A DNA stretch of 31,057 nt from Falsiroseomonas sp044341625 (GCA_044341625.1 JBIIRI010000020.1:1-31057); one strand, 5' to 3'; shown: positions 1 through 7,914, numbered from the stretch's first letter. Numbers and translations are program-made. The notes: a model not told the origin generated them from the sequence alone.

Positions 1-306
1 AAGGCCCATGGCAAGACGCCGCGCTTTGGCCATGCCTGCGAGGTCGAAGTGTCCGTGGCACTCGCCATCGCGCCGGAATTGGTGCGGCGCGACGCGCTGG
101 CGCCGGGTGACATGGTCGATATGGATCTGCCGCTCGGCACCAATGAGCAGCCATTCTTCCTGCAGGTGCCGATCCCGTTCCACGAGCAGACCCGCAACGG
201 TGTCTTCGGCGATGCGCGCCTCGCCACGGCGGAGGCCGGCGAGGACATCGTCGCCACCGCTGTCGCGCGCACCGTCACCTTCATCCGCGCCTTCCTGCAA
301 CGTTGA
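1..306 (+). CDS. Creatininase-family amidohydrolase, C-terminal part
   Basis: The reading frame is open from the first base of the window, so the N-terminus lies upstream; about 101 codons remain, ending in TGA at 304-306. The visible part carries GHACEVEVSVALAIAPELVR, which matches the H-A-G/C-E-x-E-x-S block and the following helix of creatininase-family metal-dependent amidohydrolases; a short HEQTRNGVFGDARLAT stretch follows, as expected near the C-terminus. Family members hydrolyse creatinine or other cyclic or formylated amides; the substrate cannot be told from this fragment. The gene ends 26 bases before an ABC-importer operon on the same strand, so the importer may supply its substrate (inference). 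Confidence 0.75.
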   Translation, partial: KAHGKTPRFGHACEVEVSVALAIAPELVRRDALAPGDMVDMDLPLGTNEQPFFLQVPIPFHEQTRNGVFGDARLATAEAGEDIVATAVARTVTFIRAFLQR

Positions 307-332
307 TCCGAAACATTAGGGAGAGAAAGACG

Positions 333-1922
333 ATGTGGACACCTTCGATCAGCCGCCGCGCCGCACTGCTCGGTACCGCCGGCCTCCTTGCCTCACCTGG
401 CCTGACCCTGGCGCAGGGTGCGGCGACCGACATCTATGGTCCCGCCGATCCGCAGGCGCGCCGCGGCGGCACGCTGACGGTGGCCATCGCGAATGAGCCG
501 CCTAACCTCGACCCGTTCCACCAGGCCGGCGATGCGCGCACCGCGGTTACGGTGCTGATGTACCAGGGTCTGATGTACGAGCATCCGTCGGGCGCGGCGC
601 GGCCGCTGCTGGCGGAGAGCATGCAGATCTCGCCCGACGGCCTGACCTACACATTTCGCCTGCGACGCAACGTTACCTTCCACACCGGCCAGCCGATGAC
701 CTCGGCCGATGTGAAGTACAGCTACGACTACATCCGCGATGCCGCTAACGGCAGCCCGGGTGCGGCCGATTTTGGCGCCATCGCGGAGATTGCGACGCCG
801 GACGACCATACGGTTGTGATCCGGCTGTCGCGGCCCAACGCTTCGCTGCCCATGACGTTGACCAACCGCTTCGGCTGCGTCGTGCCGCGCGACACCTTCG
901 CCCGCCCCGATGCGCGCGCACGGCTTTCGCAGCAATCGGTCGGCACGGGCCCCTTCCGCCTGGCCGAGTTCCGCCCGCAGAGCCACATCCGCATGGCCCG
1001 CTTCCCGCAGTACTGGGAGGAAGGGCAGCCCTATCTCGATGGCATCCTGTTCAGCGTGCAGCCCAACGCCGCGAGCCTGGTGCAGGCGCTGCGGAACCGC
1101 CGCGCCGATGTCGCGCTTCTCCCGCGGCCGCAGGATGCCGAGCAACTGCGCGATGTGCAGGGCCTCAATATCGGTACCGCGCCATCGCTGCGGCAGTGCA
1201 CGCTGGACCTCGACGGCAACTTCGCCCAGCTCCGGGACGTCCGCGTACGCCGCGCCATCGCGCTGGCCATCGACAAGGAGGCGGTGATGCAGGCCTCGAT
1301 CGGCGGCCATGGTACCGTGCTGGGCACCACGGTCGCGGCCATGCAGGAAAGCTGGGGCGTGCCGCTGAACGAGCTCGCCACGCAGCGACCCGACCTCGAC
1401 CGCGCGCGCGCGCTCCTGGCAGAGGCCGGCCTTGCTGGTGGCTTCGCGCTCGACCTCGTCAGCATCATCGGCTTCGAGTGGATGGACCCTGCCGCCGTGA
1501 CCATCGCGCAGCAACTGCAGCGCATCGGCATCCGGCTCAACATCCAGCGCGTCGAACTCGGCGTGTGGCTGAACGCCTTCCGCACGCGCAACATGCGCTT
1601 CACCTTCAACGACTGGGGCACGCAGCCGGATCCGCACATCCTCTACTACCGGCACTTCCGCAGCCCGCCGCAGGGCGCCGACTTCCGCAATTGGGCGAAT
1701 AGCGACGCCGACCGGCTGCTCGACCAGGGAATGGAAAGCTCCGACCCGGCGGCACGGCGGCGGATATATGGCGAGCTCCAGAAGCTGATGAGCGACACGG
1801 TGCCGACCATCATGCTGTTCTCGCCCAACCTCGTCACCGTGACGCAATCCCGGGTCCGCAACTACGTCCAGCATCCGACGGGGTGGTGGTTCGGCCTGTC
1901 GCGGGCCTGGATCGCGGCCTGA
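333..1922 (+). CDS. ABC transporter substrate-binding protein, peptide/nickel (SBP_bac_5) family
   Basis: A 529-residue periplasmic binding protein for a DppA/OppA/NikA-type importer. The ATG at 333 is preferred over an upstream TTG at 303 because AGGGAGAGAAAG lies just before it and translation then begins with a twin-arginine-like signal (SRRAALLG at residues 7-14, hydrophobic stretch, then LAQG). The mature protein shows the family pattern: RGGTLTVAIANEPPNLDP near the N-terminus, then YQGLMYEHPSG, the LAESMQISPDGLTYTF block and, later, VRRAIALAIDKEAVM. The length is normal for the family. It is followed after 4 bases by the first permease. The ligand is not predictable; peptide, opine or glutathione are all possible. 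Confidence 0.9.
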   Translation: MWTPSISRRAALLGTAGLLASPGLTLAQGAATDIYGPADPQARRGGTLTVAIANEPPNLDPFHQAGDARTAVTVLMYQGLMYEHPSGAARPLLAESMQISPDGLTYTFRLRRNVTFHTGQPMTSADVKYSYDYIRDAANGSPGAADFGAIAEIATPDDHTVVIRLSRPNASLPMTLTNRFGCVVPRDTFARPDARARLSQQSVGTGPFRLAEFRPQSHIRMARFPQYWEEGQPYLDGILFSVQPNAASLVQALRNRRADVALLPRPQDAEQLRDVQGLNIGTAPSLRQCTLDLDGNFAQLRDVRVRRAIALAIDKEAVMQASIGGHGTVLGTTVAAMQESWGVPLNELATQRPDLDRARALLAEAGLAGGFALDLVSIIGFEWMDPAAVTIAQQLQRIGIRLNIQRVELGVWLNAFRTRNMRFTFNDWGTQPDPHILYYRHFRSPPQGADFRNWANSDADRLLDQGMESSDPAARRRIYGELQKLMSDTVPTIMLFSPNLVTVTQSRVRNYVQHPTGWWFGLSRAWIAA

Positions 1923-1926
1923 CGCC

Positions 1927-2874
1927 ATGGTCGGCGCGATCGCCAGCAGGCTTGGTGCGGCGGCGGCAACGGCGGTGCTCTCCACCGCCGCCGTCTTCCT
2001 GCTGATTCGCGCCGTACCCGGCGATGTGGTGGGCGAGATGCTTGGCCAGAGCGCCGGCGACCGGGCGGCGGAGGCGGCGCTGCGCGCCTTCTTCGGCCTC
2101 GACCGCCCGCTCTGGCAGCAATATCTGGGCTGGGCCGGGGACGTGCTGCGCGGCGACCTCGGCCTGTCATGGCGCCAGGGGCTTCCCGTGGCGGCGATCG
2201 TTGGTGAGGCTTTCCTGGTGACCCTGCAGATCGGCCTGGTCACGCTGGCGGTCGCGCTGCTGGTGGGCGTGCCGCTGGGCATCGTCGCAGGGGTGCGCCA
2301 GGGCCGCTGGCCCGACCTGGTGGTGGAGGCCTTCTCCCTCCTCGCGCTATCGGCGCCGGTATTCTGGACCGGCATGGTGCTGCTGATCGCGGCCAGCGCG
2401 TGGCTCGGCTGGTCGCCGCCGCTGATCTATGCGCGGCCAGGCGAGAACCTGTCGGACAACCTGGAGAGCATTGCATTGCCGGTGCTGGCGTTGGCGCTGC
2501 TGCAGGCCGCTGCCTATGCCCAGTTCGCGCGCCAACAGACCGCGATGGTAATGCGGCAGGATTTCATCCGTGGGGCGATCGCACGTGGCCTGCCGGCACG
2601 CGTCGTCTATGGACGGCACCTGCTGCGCAACGTCGCGATCCCGCTGGTGACCTTCGCCGGCGTGATCCTGGTGCAGATCCTGGGCGGCGTGGTGGTGGTG
2701 GAAACGCTGTTCGCGATTCCCGGCCTTGGCCGCACGCTGCTCGGGGCGATCCAGGCGCGCGACTACCCCGTGCTACAGGGTGCGCTGCTGGTCGCGGTGC
2801 TGATCGCCCTCCTGGTGAATCTCCTGGTCGATTTGCTTTACGCCGCGATCGACCCAAGGGTGCGGGGCGCATGA
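1927..2874 (+). CDS. ABC transporter permease, DppB-type
   Basis: A 315-residue inner-membrane permease. The N-terminus has one hydrophobic helix followed by the DppB-type sequence RAVPGDVVGEMLG, with further helices across the rest. The cytoplasmic EAA-type loop that docks on the ATPase is visible as GAIARGLPARVVYGRHLLRN (about residues 217-236), and the C-terminal FAIPGLGRTLLGAIQARDYP block is characteristic of the family. The start at 1927 is 4 bases after the stop of the binding-protein gene. The stop overlaps the next gene as ATGA, indicating translational coupling. It would pair with the next permease to form the transmembrane channel. Confidence 0.9.
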   Translation: MVGAIASRLGAAAATAVLSTAAVFLLIRAVPGDVVGEMLGQSAGDRAAEAALRAFFGLDRPLWQQYLGWAGDVLRGDLGLSWRQGLPVAAIVGEAFLVTLQIGLVTLAVALLVGVPLGIVAGVRQGRWPDLVVEAFSLLALSAPVFWTGMVLLIAASAWLGWSPPLIYARPGENLSDNLESIALPVLALALLQAAAYAQFARQQTAMVMRQDFIRGAIARGLPARVVYGRHLLRNVAIPLVTFAGVILVQILGGVVVVETLFAIPGLGRTLLGAIQARDYPVLQGALLVAVLIALLVNLLVDLLYAAIDPRVRGA

Positions 2875-3665
2875 ACCGGCGCGCCCGCATCGAATATGGC
2901 CTCGGGCTCGGACTGACCGGGGCGCTGCTGCTGGTCGCCCTCGCGCCTGGCCTTTTCGCCGGCGCGCCGGACAGCGTGGACATTGCCAGGCGCCTCGCCC
3001 CGCCCTCCTCCGCCAACTGGTTCGGCACGGATGAGACGGGCCGTGATGTCTATGCGCGGGTCATGCACGGCGCGGGCACGACGCTTGGGGTCGTCGGCGC
3101 GGCCGTGCTGCTGGCAGCCTTGATCGGGGGTGCGACCGGCGCGGTTGCTGGCTTCTTCGGCAGGCTTGGCGACATGGCGCTGTCCCGCAGCGCGGATGCG
3201 CTGCTCGCCTTCCCGCCAATCATTCTTGGCGTGGTGGTGGCCGCAACGCTCGGACCGGGTGCGGTGAACCTGACCCTTGCGCTCGGCATCATCTATGCGC
3301 CGGTGTTCTTCCGCATCGCCCGCGCCGCAGCGCTGGCCGAGGGCGCGCGCGCTTATGTTGAGGCCGCGCGCGCCCTCGGCCACGGCGAATGGGCGGTGCT
3401 GCTTCGGCACGTCGCACCGAATGTGCTGCCGACGGTACTGTTGCAATGCGTGATCCTGTTTCCGCTGGCACTGCAGATCCAGGCTGCGCTTGGGTTCCTC
3501 GGCCTCGGCGTGCCACCGCCCACGCCGGATTGGGGCGCCAGCCTGCAGGAGAGCCGGAACTACCTCACGGCAGCGCCCTGGCTCGCGATCTTCCCAGGGC
3601 TCGCCCTGCTTTGGGCGGCGCTGGCGGCGCTGCTGCTGGGGCGCGGCTTGCAGTCGCGTGGGTGA
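2871..3665 (+). CDS. ABC transporter permease, DppC-type
   Basis: A 264-residue inner-membrane permease, partner of the DppB-type subunit. The ATG at 2871 overlaps the upstream stop (ATGA); the frame is open further upstream, but that part is out of frame with the real upstream gene and has no family features. Recognisable elements are the first membrane helix at residues 10-27, the DppC hallmark NWFGTDETGRDVYARVMHG, the EAA-type loop YVEAARALGHGEWAVLLRHV and the C-terminal PPTPDWGASLQE motif. No DppD/DppF-type ATPase follows: the next gene is an insertion sequence 281 bases on. Either the ATPases lie elsewhere or they were lost when the adjacent region was rearranged. Confidence 0.9.
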   Translation: MNRRARIEYGLGLGLTGALLLVALAPGLFAGAPDSVDIARRLAPPSSANWFGTDETGRDVYARVMHGAGTTLGVVGAAVLLAALIGGATGAVAGFFGRLGDMALSRSADALLAFPPIILGVVVAATLGPGAVNLTLALGIIYAPVFFRIARAAALAEGARAYVEAARALGHGEWAVLLRHVAPNVLPTVLLQCVILFPLALQIQAALGFLGLGVPPPTPDWGASLQESRNYLTAAPWLAIFPGLALLWAALAALLLGRGLQSRG

Positions 3666-3865
3666 TGCAACGCCCGCAAGCAGACGGATAGCCCGGAGCA
3701 CCCCGGTTCTCAGGCGCGTCGAACGCCTGTTCCTCATCTTGACCGGCTTCCCTCTCTCCATGCGCTGTATCACGAACGGTGTGCGCCATATCGAACGGTA
3801 TATCCGCGGCTCGCGCCTCTTTCGCGCAGGTCCCGGCTTATGCAGCGAGCGGGAGCAGACGGGGT
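3666..3865. other. Gene-free stretch between ABC operon and IS3 element
   Basis: No supportable gene is present in these 200 bases. The stretch has the look of a regulatory region: it holds a spaced direct repeat (see 3773-3799) and is slightly AT-richer than the genes around it. There is no clear hairpin terminator after the permease. The ATPase genes expected here are absent and no ATPase remnant (Walker A or signature motif) can be read in any frame. Confidence 0.4.
3773..3799. promoter_or_regulatory. Direct repeat CGAACGGT, possible operator
   Basis: CGAACGGT occurs twice, at 3773-3780 and 3792-3799, starting 19 bases apart, which places both copies on roughly the same face of the helix. 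Both copies sit in a similar context (ATCACGAACGGTGTG and ATATCGAACGGTATA). Spaced repeats of this kind are typical of regulator binding sites, but no regulator or target gene is adjacent now that the IS element lies to the right. The functional call is inference only. Confidence 0.25.
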
Positions 3866-3892
3866 TGACCTGCCTCCCGTTTTTTGGACCGC
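3866..3892 (+). repeat. Left terminal inverted repeat of the IS3 element
   Basis: It begins TGACCTGCCTCCCG and runs through TTGGACCGC. It pairs imperfectly with the complement of 5076-5101; the outer 8 bases and the inner TTGGACCGC are identical in both ends. Confidence 0.85.
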
Positions 3893-3945
3893 GCTGAGCT
3901 GGAAAATTCCAGTTTAGGGTTGGGCTGGGAAACGGAGGGAAGAGG

Positions 3946-4212
3946 ATGAAGAAGTCGAAGTTCACGGATGCGCAGATCGCGTTCGTGCTGCGCCAGGCGG
4001 AGGAGGGGACGGCGATTGGGGAGGTCTGCCGCAAAGCGGGCATCTCGGAAGCGACGTTCTACAACTGGCGCAAGAAGTACGGCGGGCTGATGCCGTCGGA
4101 GATGCGGCGGCTGAAGCAGCTTGAGGAGGAGAACGGCAAGCCGAGGAAGCTTGTGGCGGACCTCTCGCTGGATCGGGCGATGCTGCAGGACGTCCTGGCA
4201 AAAAAGCTCTGA
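3946..4212 (+). CDS. IS3-family transposase OrfA (DNA-binding part)
   Basis: An 88-residue protein beginning MKKSKFTDAQIAFVLRQAEE, the standard N-terminus of IS3-family OrfA proteins. A helix-turn-helix of the HTH_8 (transposase_8) type covers about residues 5-55 (IGEVCRKAGISEATFYNWRKKYGG), followed by the leucine-zipper-like MRRLKQLEEEN segment used for oligomerisation. A strong AACGGAGGGAAGAGG ribosome-binding region precedes the ATG. The frame ends with TGA at 4210-4212, immediately after the slippery sequence, so most ribosomes make OrfA alone while a minority make the OrfAB transposase. Confidence 0.92.
   Translation: MKKSKFTDAQIAFVLRQAEEGTAIGEVCRKAGISEATFYNWRKKYGGLMPSEMRRLKQLEEENGKPRKLVADLSLDRAMLQDVLAKKL
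4200..4206 (+). promoter_or_regulatory. Programmed -1 frameshift site A-AAA-AAG
   Basis: In the orfA frame the codons read GCA AAA AAG CTC TGA, giving the canonical slippery heptamer A AAA AAG two codons before the stop. A -1 slip continues as GCT CTG AAG CCT GCG and enters the orfB frame, yielding the continuous join LAKKALKPARRRQLVDDV typical of IS3-family OrfAB proteins. Confidence 0.85.
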
Positions 4213-4232
4213 AGCCTGCGCGGCGACGCCAG

Positions 4233-5054
4233 TTGGTGGATGATGTCCGGAGTGCGTGGAAGGTCTCGATCCGTCGGGCCTGCGCGGTGATCCGGATGGA
4301 GCCCTCGACATACCACTACTGTGGCAAGCGTCGCTCGCAGGCTGCACTGATTGGTCGGATCAAGGAGATTGCCACGACACGCGTGCGGTACGGTTACCGC
4401 CGGATCCACGTTCTGTTGCGGCGTGAGGGTTGGGCTGTGAATGCGAAGCGGATCTACCTCCTGTACCGTGACCTTGGCCTGCAACTGCGCAATAAGGTGC
4501 CGAAGCGGCGGGTCAAGGCGAGGCTGCGCGATGATCGGCGACCGCCGCAGCGGGCCAACGAGACGTGGGCGATGGACTTCGTGCACGACCAGTTGGCGAC
4601 GGGGCGGAAGATCCGCGTGCTGACGATCGTGGACACCTTCACGCGCTATGCGCCGGCGATCGAGCCGCGGTTTGGTTGCCGAGCGCGAGACGTCATCGAA
4701 GTGCTCGAGCGTGTTGGGCGCGAGCATGGATTTCCGCAGGCGATCCGCGTCGACCAGGGCAGCGAGTTCGTGTCACGCGAGCTGGATCTCTGGGCGTACC
4801 AGCGCGGTGTGACGCTCGATTTCTCACGGCCGGGGAAGCCGCCGGACAACGCGTTCATCGAGAGCCTGAACGGGAAGTTCCGGGCCGAGTGCCTGAATGC
4901 GCACTGGTTCATGAGCCTCGACGACGCACGGGCGAAGTGCGAGGATTGGCGTAGAGACTACAATGAGGTTCGGCCGCATAGCGGGATCGGCAACAAACTG
5001 CCGGCGAGCCTCGTGAAATCGGTCAGCGGCACACGGCCCACGCTGCCCGAATAG
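4233..5054 (+). CDS. IS3-family transposase OrfB (DDE integrase domain)
   Basis: The 273 residues from TTG 4233 form the catalytic half of the transposase; in the fusion product the frame is entered at 4206. An HTH_21-like segment (RYGYRRIHVLLRREGW, about residues 52-67) precedes an rve-type integrase core. The catalytic triad is visible as D115 (TWAMDFVHD), D174 (IRVDQGSEF) and E210 (NAFIESLNGKF), with the family's 35-residue gap between the second Asp and the Glu. The C-terminus has the usual DWRRDYNEVRPHSG block. The reading frame is uninterrupted. Confidence 0.92.
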   Translation: MVDDVRSAWKVSIRRACAVIRMEPSTYHYCGKRRSQAALIGRIKEIATTRVRYGYRRIHVLLRREGWAVNAKRIYLLYRDLGLQLRNKVPKRRVKARLRDDRRPPQRANETWAMDFVHDQLATGRKIRVLTIVDTFTRYAPAIEPRFGCRARDVIEVLERVGREHGFPQAIRVDQGSEFVSRELDLWAYQRGVTLDFSRPGKPPDNAFIESLNGKFRAECLNAHWFMSLDDARAKCEDWRRDYNEVRPHSGIGNKLPASLVKSVSGTRPTLPE

Positions 5055-5075
5055 CGCTGGAAGACGCCCGCCAGG

Positions 5076-5101
5076 GCGGTCCAAGGATGGGTAGCAGGTC
5101 A
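5076..5101 (-). repeat. Right terminal inverted repeat of the IS3 element
   Basis: Read on the minus strand it begins TGACCTGCTACCCATCC and ends TTGGACCGC, matching the left end with a few mismatches in the middle. Confidence 0.85.
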
Positions 5102-5139
5102 AATGGAGAACGAAACCAAGTTATCCGCGGTAGGAAAGC

Positions 5140-5153
5140 GGGGAGCACGTCAC
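5140..5153 (+). repeat. Orphan IS right-end remnant
   Basis: The 14 bases GGGGAGCACGTCAC are identical to the right outer half of the 46-bp palindrome at 26801-26846, which abuts an IS3-type transposase tail. The preceding AAGC also resembles the last bases before the degenerate IS end near 27101-27118. It is probably the terminus of a second, otherwise lost IS3-family element lying between the intact IS and the next gene. Confidence 0.45.
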
Positions 5154-5208
5154 AGCGAGTAGGCTCTGGTGATGGCTATAGGCAAGCGATACCACTCGCC
5201 ACAAAAGG

Positions 5209-5511
5209 CTACGGAATCTCCATCTCCAGCAATGACGAACTCAACGATTTACCGTGTGCATCGAGCGACAGCGACCGCGTGACGCCGCCGCCGAGCGCAC
5301 CGTGCAGCACGAAGTTAAACGCCCCGAGATGCGGCAGCGAATGGCGCAGTACCGGGCCGTTCACCATGGCGCCGAAATGCGCCGCCACCCGCTCCGCCGT
5401 CGCGTGGCGGGCGACTCGGTCGAACTCCGCCAGGTCGTGCACGATCAGCGCGATGTTGGAGGTGTCGCCCTTGTCGCCCGCGCGGGCATGGGCAAGGTCT
5501 CGCAGCTTCAT
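5209..5511 (-). CDS. AtuA-associated small protein (AtuA-like C-terminal domain)
   Basis: A 100-residue protein starting MKLRDLAHARAGDKGDTSNI, the signature opening of the small domain that accompanies AtuA/DUF1446 proteins either as a separate subunit or as a C-terminal fusion. FNFVLHGALGGGVTRSLSLD lies in the C-terminal half. Here it is a separate gene whose ATG lies one base after the stop of the AtuA gene, so the two are certainly co-expressed. The biochemical role of the family is poorly known; AtuA-type proteins are linked to acyclic terpene (citronellol/geraniol) and related branched-acid catabolism. It is the last gene of the operon; 5102-5208 beyond it holds only IS remnants. Confidence 0.85.
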   Translation of the reverse strand: MKLRDLAHARAGDKGDTSNIALIVHDLAEFDRVARHATAERVAAHFGAMVNGPVLRHSLPHLGAFNFVLHGALGGGVTRSLSLDAHGKSLSSSLLEMEIP

Positions 5512-5512
5512 C

Positions 5513-6853
5513 TCACTCCTCCACGAAGGCGAAGCGCGGTCGCACGGCGTCGCGCGGCACGAGGACGGAGGCGGCGGCGATGACCTCCCGCGCAGAGGCC
5601 GTTGCGCCGCCGCCGCCGGCGGGTCCGTTCAGCCAGATCGCCTCGACCTCGCGCCCGATCCGCTGCGCGTCGCGCAGCGTCGCGGCGCGACCCACGATCC
5701 GCGCGCGTACGTCGAGCGGCTCGTCCCGTCCGGCCGGCACCAGGCCGCGCAGCACGGAATCGACGCCGATCACGTCGCAGCGTAACTCCGAGATCGCGGT
5801 CCCTGTCAGCTTTAGGCGCTCCGCCACGATCTCTATCGCCAGCCTTGCCCGCGCCACGGCGCCGGTGCCGGCATAGGAGATCTGTCCCTCGCCGATGAAG
5901 CCGTCGCGATAGCCGACCGTGACCTTCAGCGTGTCGGGACGCGCGCGGCCCGTGCCGCCCTCGACCGCGATGCGGCCGGCGCCGTCAGGGCGGAAGCGCA
6001 CGCCCGAGAAATCCGCCGCGACGTCGGGCTGGAGATAGGCCGCCGGGTCGTGCACCTCGTAGAGGAGTTGTTCCGTGCAGGTGCGCGGGCTGAGCTCGCC
6101 GCCCGATCCCGCGACCTTGCCGAGCAAGGCGCTGCCGTCCTCCGCCACCTCGGCGAAGGGGAAGCCGAGCCGCGCGAGGCCGGCGACGTCCTTGACGCCC
6201 GGATCGGCGAAGTAGCCGCCGGTAAGCTGCCCGGTGCATTCCAGCAGATGGCCGACGACCGTGCCCTCGCCCAGCCGGTGCCAGTCATCCATCGCCCAGC
6301 CGAACTCCCGCACCATCGGCGCGAGGAACAGCGCGGGATCGGCGACGCGGCCCGTCACCACGATCTCGGCCCCGGCCGCCAGCGCCGCCACGATCGGCTC
6401 GACGCCCAGATAGGCATTGGCCGAGACCATGGCATTCGCGATGTGGGCGAGGTTGCCGGGCCGGTCGAGCAGCGGCAGGTCCGCGCCGCGCAGCACCTCG
6501 GTGACGTCGTCGCCCTCCACCCAGGCGATCCGCGGCACGCGCCCGCCCAGCCTTCGCGCGATGGCGGCGATGCGGCGCGCCGCGCCGGCCGGATTGGCCG
6601 CGCCCATGTTGCTGACGATGCGGATGCCGCCGGCGAGGCAGGCCGGCAGCACGGCGGCGATCCGCTCATCAAGCCAGGGATCGAAGCCGGCCTCGGGGTT
6701 CGCCAGACGCGCCTGCTGCGCCAGCGCGATGGTGCGCTCCGCCAGGCATTCGAAGACCAGGTAGTCGAGCCCGCCCTTCTCGGCGAGCTCGACCGCGGGC
6801 TCGATGCGGTCGCCCGAGAAGCCGGCGCCCGCACCGATGCGAATGCGTCTCAT
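5513..6853 (-). CDS. Acyclic terpene utilization AtuA family protein (DUF1446)
   Basis: A 446-residue cytoplasmic protein beginning MRRIRIGAGAGFSGDRIEPA, the glycine-rich N-terminus diagnostic of the AtuA/DUF1446 family. Further family blocks are GGLDYLVFECLAERT, IRIVSNMGAANP, EIVVTGRVADPALFLAPM and YFADPGVKDVAGLARLGFP. The length fits the family without its small C-terminal domain, which is encoded by the next gene. The start overlaps the stop of the alcohol dehydrogenase gene (ATGA at 6850-6853). AtuA is required for acyclic terpene degradation in Pseudomonas, but homologues are widespread beside CoA-acid pathways, so the pathway here is not proven. No biotin-dependent geranyl-CoA carboxylase genes are in the window. 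Confidence 0.88.
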   Translation of the reverse strand: MRRIRIGAGAGFSGDRIEPAVELAEKGGLDYLVFECLAERTIALAQQARLANPEAGFDPWLDERIAAVLPACLAGGIRIVSNMGAANPAGAARRIAAIARRLGGRVPRIAWVEGDDVTEVLRGADLPLLDRPGNLAHIANAMVSANAYLGVEPIVAALAAGAEIVVTGRVADPALFLAPMVREFGWAMDDWHRLGEGTVVGHLLECTGQLTGGYFADPGVKDVAGLARLGFPFAEVAEDGSALLGKVAGSGGELSPRTCTEQLLYEVHDPAAYLQPDVAADFSGVRFRPDGAGRIAVEGGTGRARPDTLKVTVGYRDGFIGEGQISYAGTGAVARARLAIEIVAERLKLTGTAISELRCDVIGVDSVLRGLVPAGRDEPLDVRARIVGRAATLRDAQRIGREVEAIWLNGPAGGGGATASAREVIAAASVLVPRDAVRPRFAFVEE

Positions 6854-7914
6854 ACCGGCTCCAGCACGATTCGGCCCGTCACCTTCCCGTCATGCAGCAG
6901 CTGCAGCGCCTCGTTCGCGCGGCTGCGCGGCATGCGGGTGATCGGGATCGGGGCGAGCCTGCCGGACTGGGCCAGCGCGATCACCTCCCGCAGGTCCTGC
7001 GGCGAGCCAGTCGCGCTGCCCAGGATGCTGCGCGGCCTGAAGATCATGGAGGCGAGCGAGAGCGGCATCTCGCCGCCCATGATGCCGACCAGCACCAGCT
7101 TCCCGCCCTTCGCCAGCGCGTCGAAGCCGAGCTGCGCGGTACTGCCGGCATTCACGAAGTCGATCGCCGAAAGCACCGGGCCGCCGGTCGCCGCCATCAG
7201 CCGCGCCATCGGGTCCGGCGCGCCGGGATCGACGACCGCGTCCGCGCCCATCTCCAGCGCCGCCGCGCGCTTCTCCGCACTGATGTCGAGCGAGACGATG
7301 CGCCGGTGGCCGAGCGCGCGCAGCATCGAGATCGCGGCGAGCCCGAGGCCGCCCGCGCCGATCAGCACGAAGGGCGCATCGGGCGGCAGCGGCATCGCCT
7401 TGCGGATCGCGGAATAGACGGTGATGCCGGAACAGGCATAGGTCGCGGCCAGCGCCGGATCGACCGTCCCCGGATCCACGAGGTAGCGCGGATGCGGCAC
7501 CACGACGCAATCCGCATAGCCGCCATGGCGCATCACGCCGATGCTGCTAGGCGTGGCGCAGATGTTGTCCTCGCCCGCCAGGCAGCGCGCGCAGGTGCCG
7601 CAGCCTAGCCAGGGGAATACGACCCGGAGGTCCCCCACCGCCACGCCCGTGGCGTCGGGGCCGCGCTTCACCACGCGGCCGACCACCTCGTGACCCATCG
7701 CGCGCGGCAGCGTCACGCCGCGGTCCGTCAGCTTGAGCACCCTGCCGCCGCCGAGGTCGTACTCACCTTCCCAGAAATGCAGGTCGGAATGGCAGACGCC
7801 GCACTGCGTCACCTCAATCACCACCTCGGTGCCCGAGGGTTCGGGATCGGCGATCTCGATGCATTCGAGAGGCGCGCGGTTGCGCACCACGGCCCAGGCC
7901 TTCACGCGTGTCAC
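6850..7914 (-). CDS. Zinc-dependent alcohol dehydrogenase (MDR superfamily)
   Basis: A 354-residue medium-chain alcohol dehydrogenase. The GTG start at 7914 is chosen because it overlaps the upstream stop as GTGA. Catalytic-zinc ligands are visible as C38 (QCGVCHSD) and H75-E76 (GHEVVGR), with C161 (YACSGITVYSA) as the likely third ligand. The structural zinc site is intact at C105, C108, C111 and C119. The dinucleotide-binding loop is GAGGLG at residues 186-191, and D210 at the end of the next strand favours NAD over NADP. It probably oxidises a primary or allylic alcohol in the pathway shared with the AtuA protein; the precise substrate is unknown. Confidence 0.92.
   Translation of the reverse strand: MTRVKAWAVVRNRAPLECIEIADPEPSGTEVVIEVTQCGVCHSDLHFWEGEYDLGGGRVLKLTDRGVTLPRAMGHEVVGRVVKRGPDATGVAVGDLRVVFPWLGCGTCARCLAGEDNICATPSSIGVMRHGGYADCVVVPHPRYLVDPGTVDPALAATYACSGITVYSAIRKAMPLPPDAPFVLIGAGGLGLAAISMLRALGHRRIVSLDISAEKRAAALEMGADAVVDPGAPDPMARLMAATGGPVLSAIDFVNAGSTAQLGFDALAKGGKLVLVGIMGGEMPLSLASMIFRPRSILGSATGSPQDLREVIALAQSGRLAPIPITRMPRSRANEALQLLHDGKVTGRIVLEPV

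Larger units (their letters stand above)
3866..5101 (+). mobile_element. IS3-family insertion sequence (IS407-like), complete
   Basis: A 1236-bp element bounded by imperfect terminal inverted repeats that both begin TGACCTGC when read inward, containing overlapping orfA and orfB with a -1 frameshift signal between them. Size, IR sequence and transposase type fit the IS407 group of the IS3 family. The 4-bp target duplication usual for this group is not visible: the left flank ends GGGT and the right flank begins AATG. Both reading frames look intact, so the element may still be active. The missing duplication suggests recombination between copies or an adjacent deletion after insertion. Confidence 0.88.

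Noticed and set aside
393..2375. Long minus-strand open frame of 660 codons opposite the ABC binding protein and permease
   Set aside because: GC-rich coding DNA often leaves the opposite strand open; the translation is Arg/Ala/Gly-rich with no domain and conflicts with two clear plus-strand genes.
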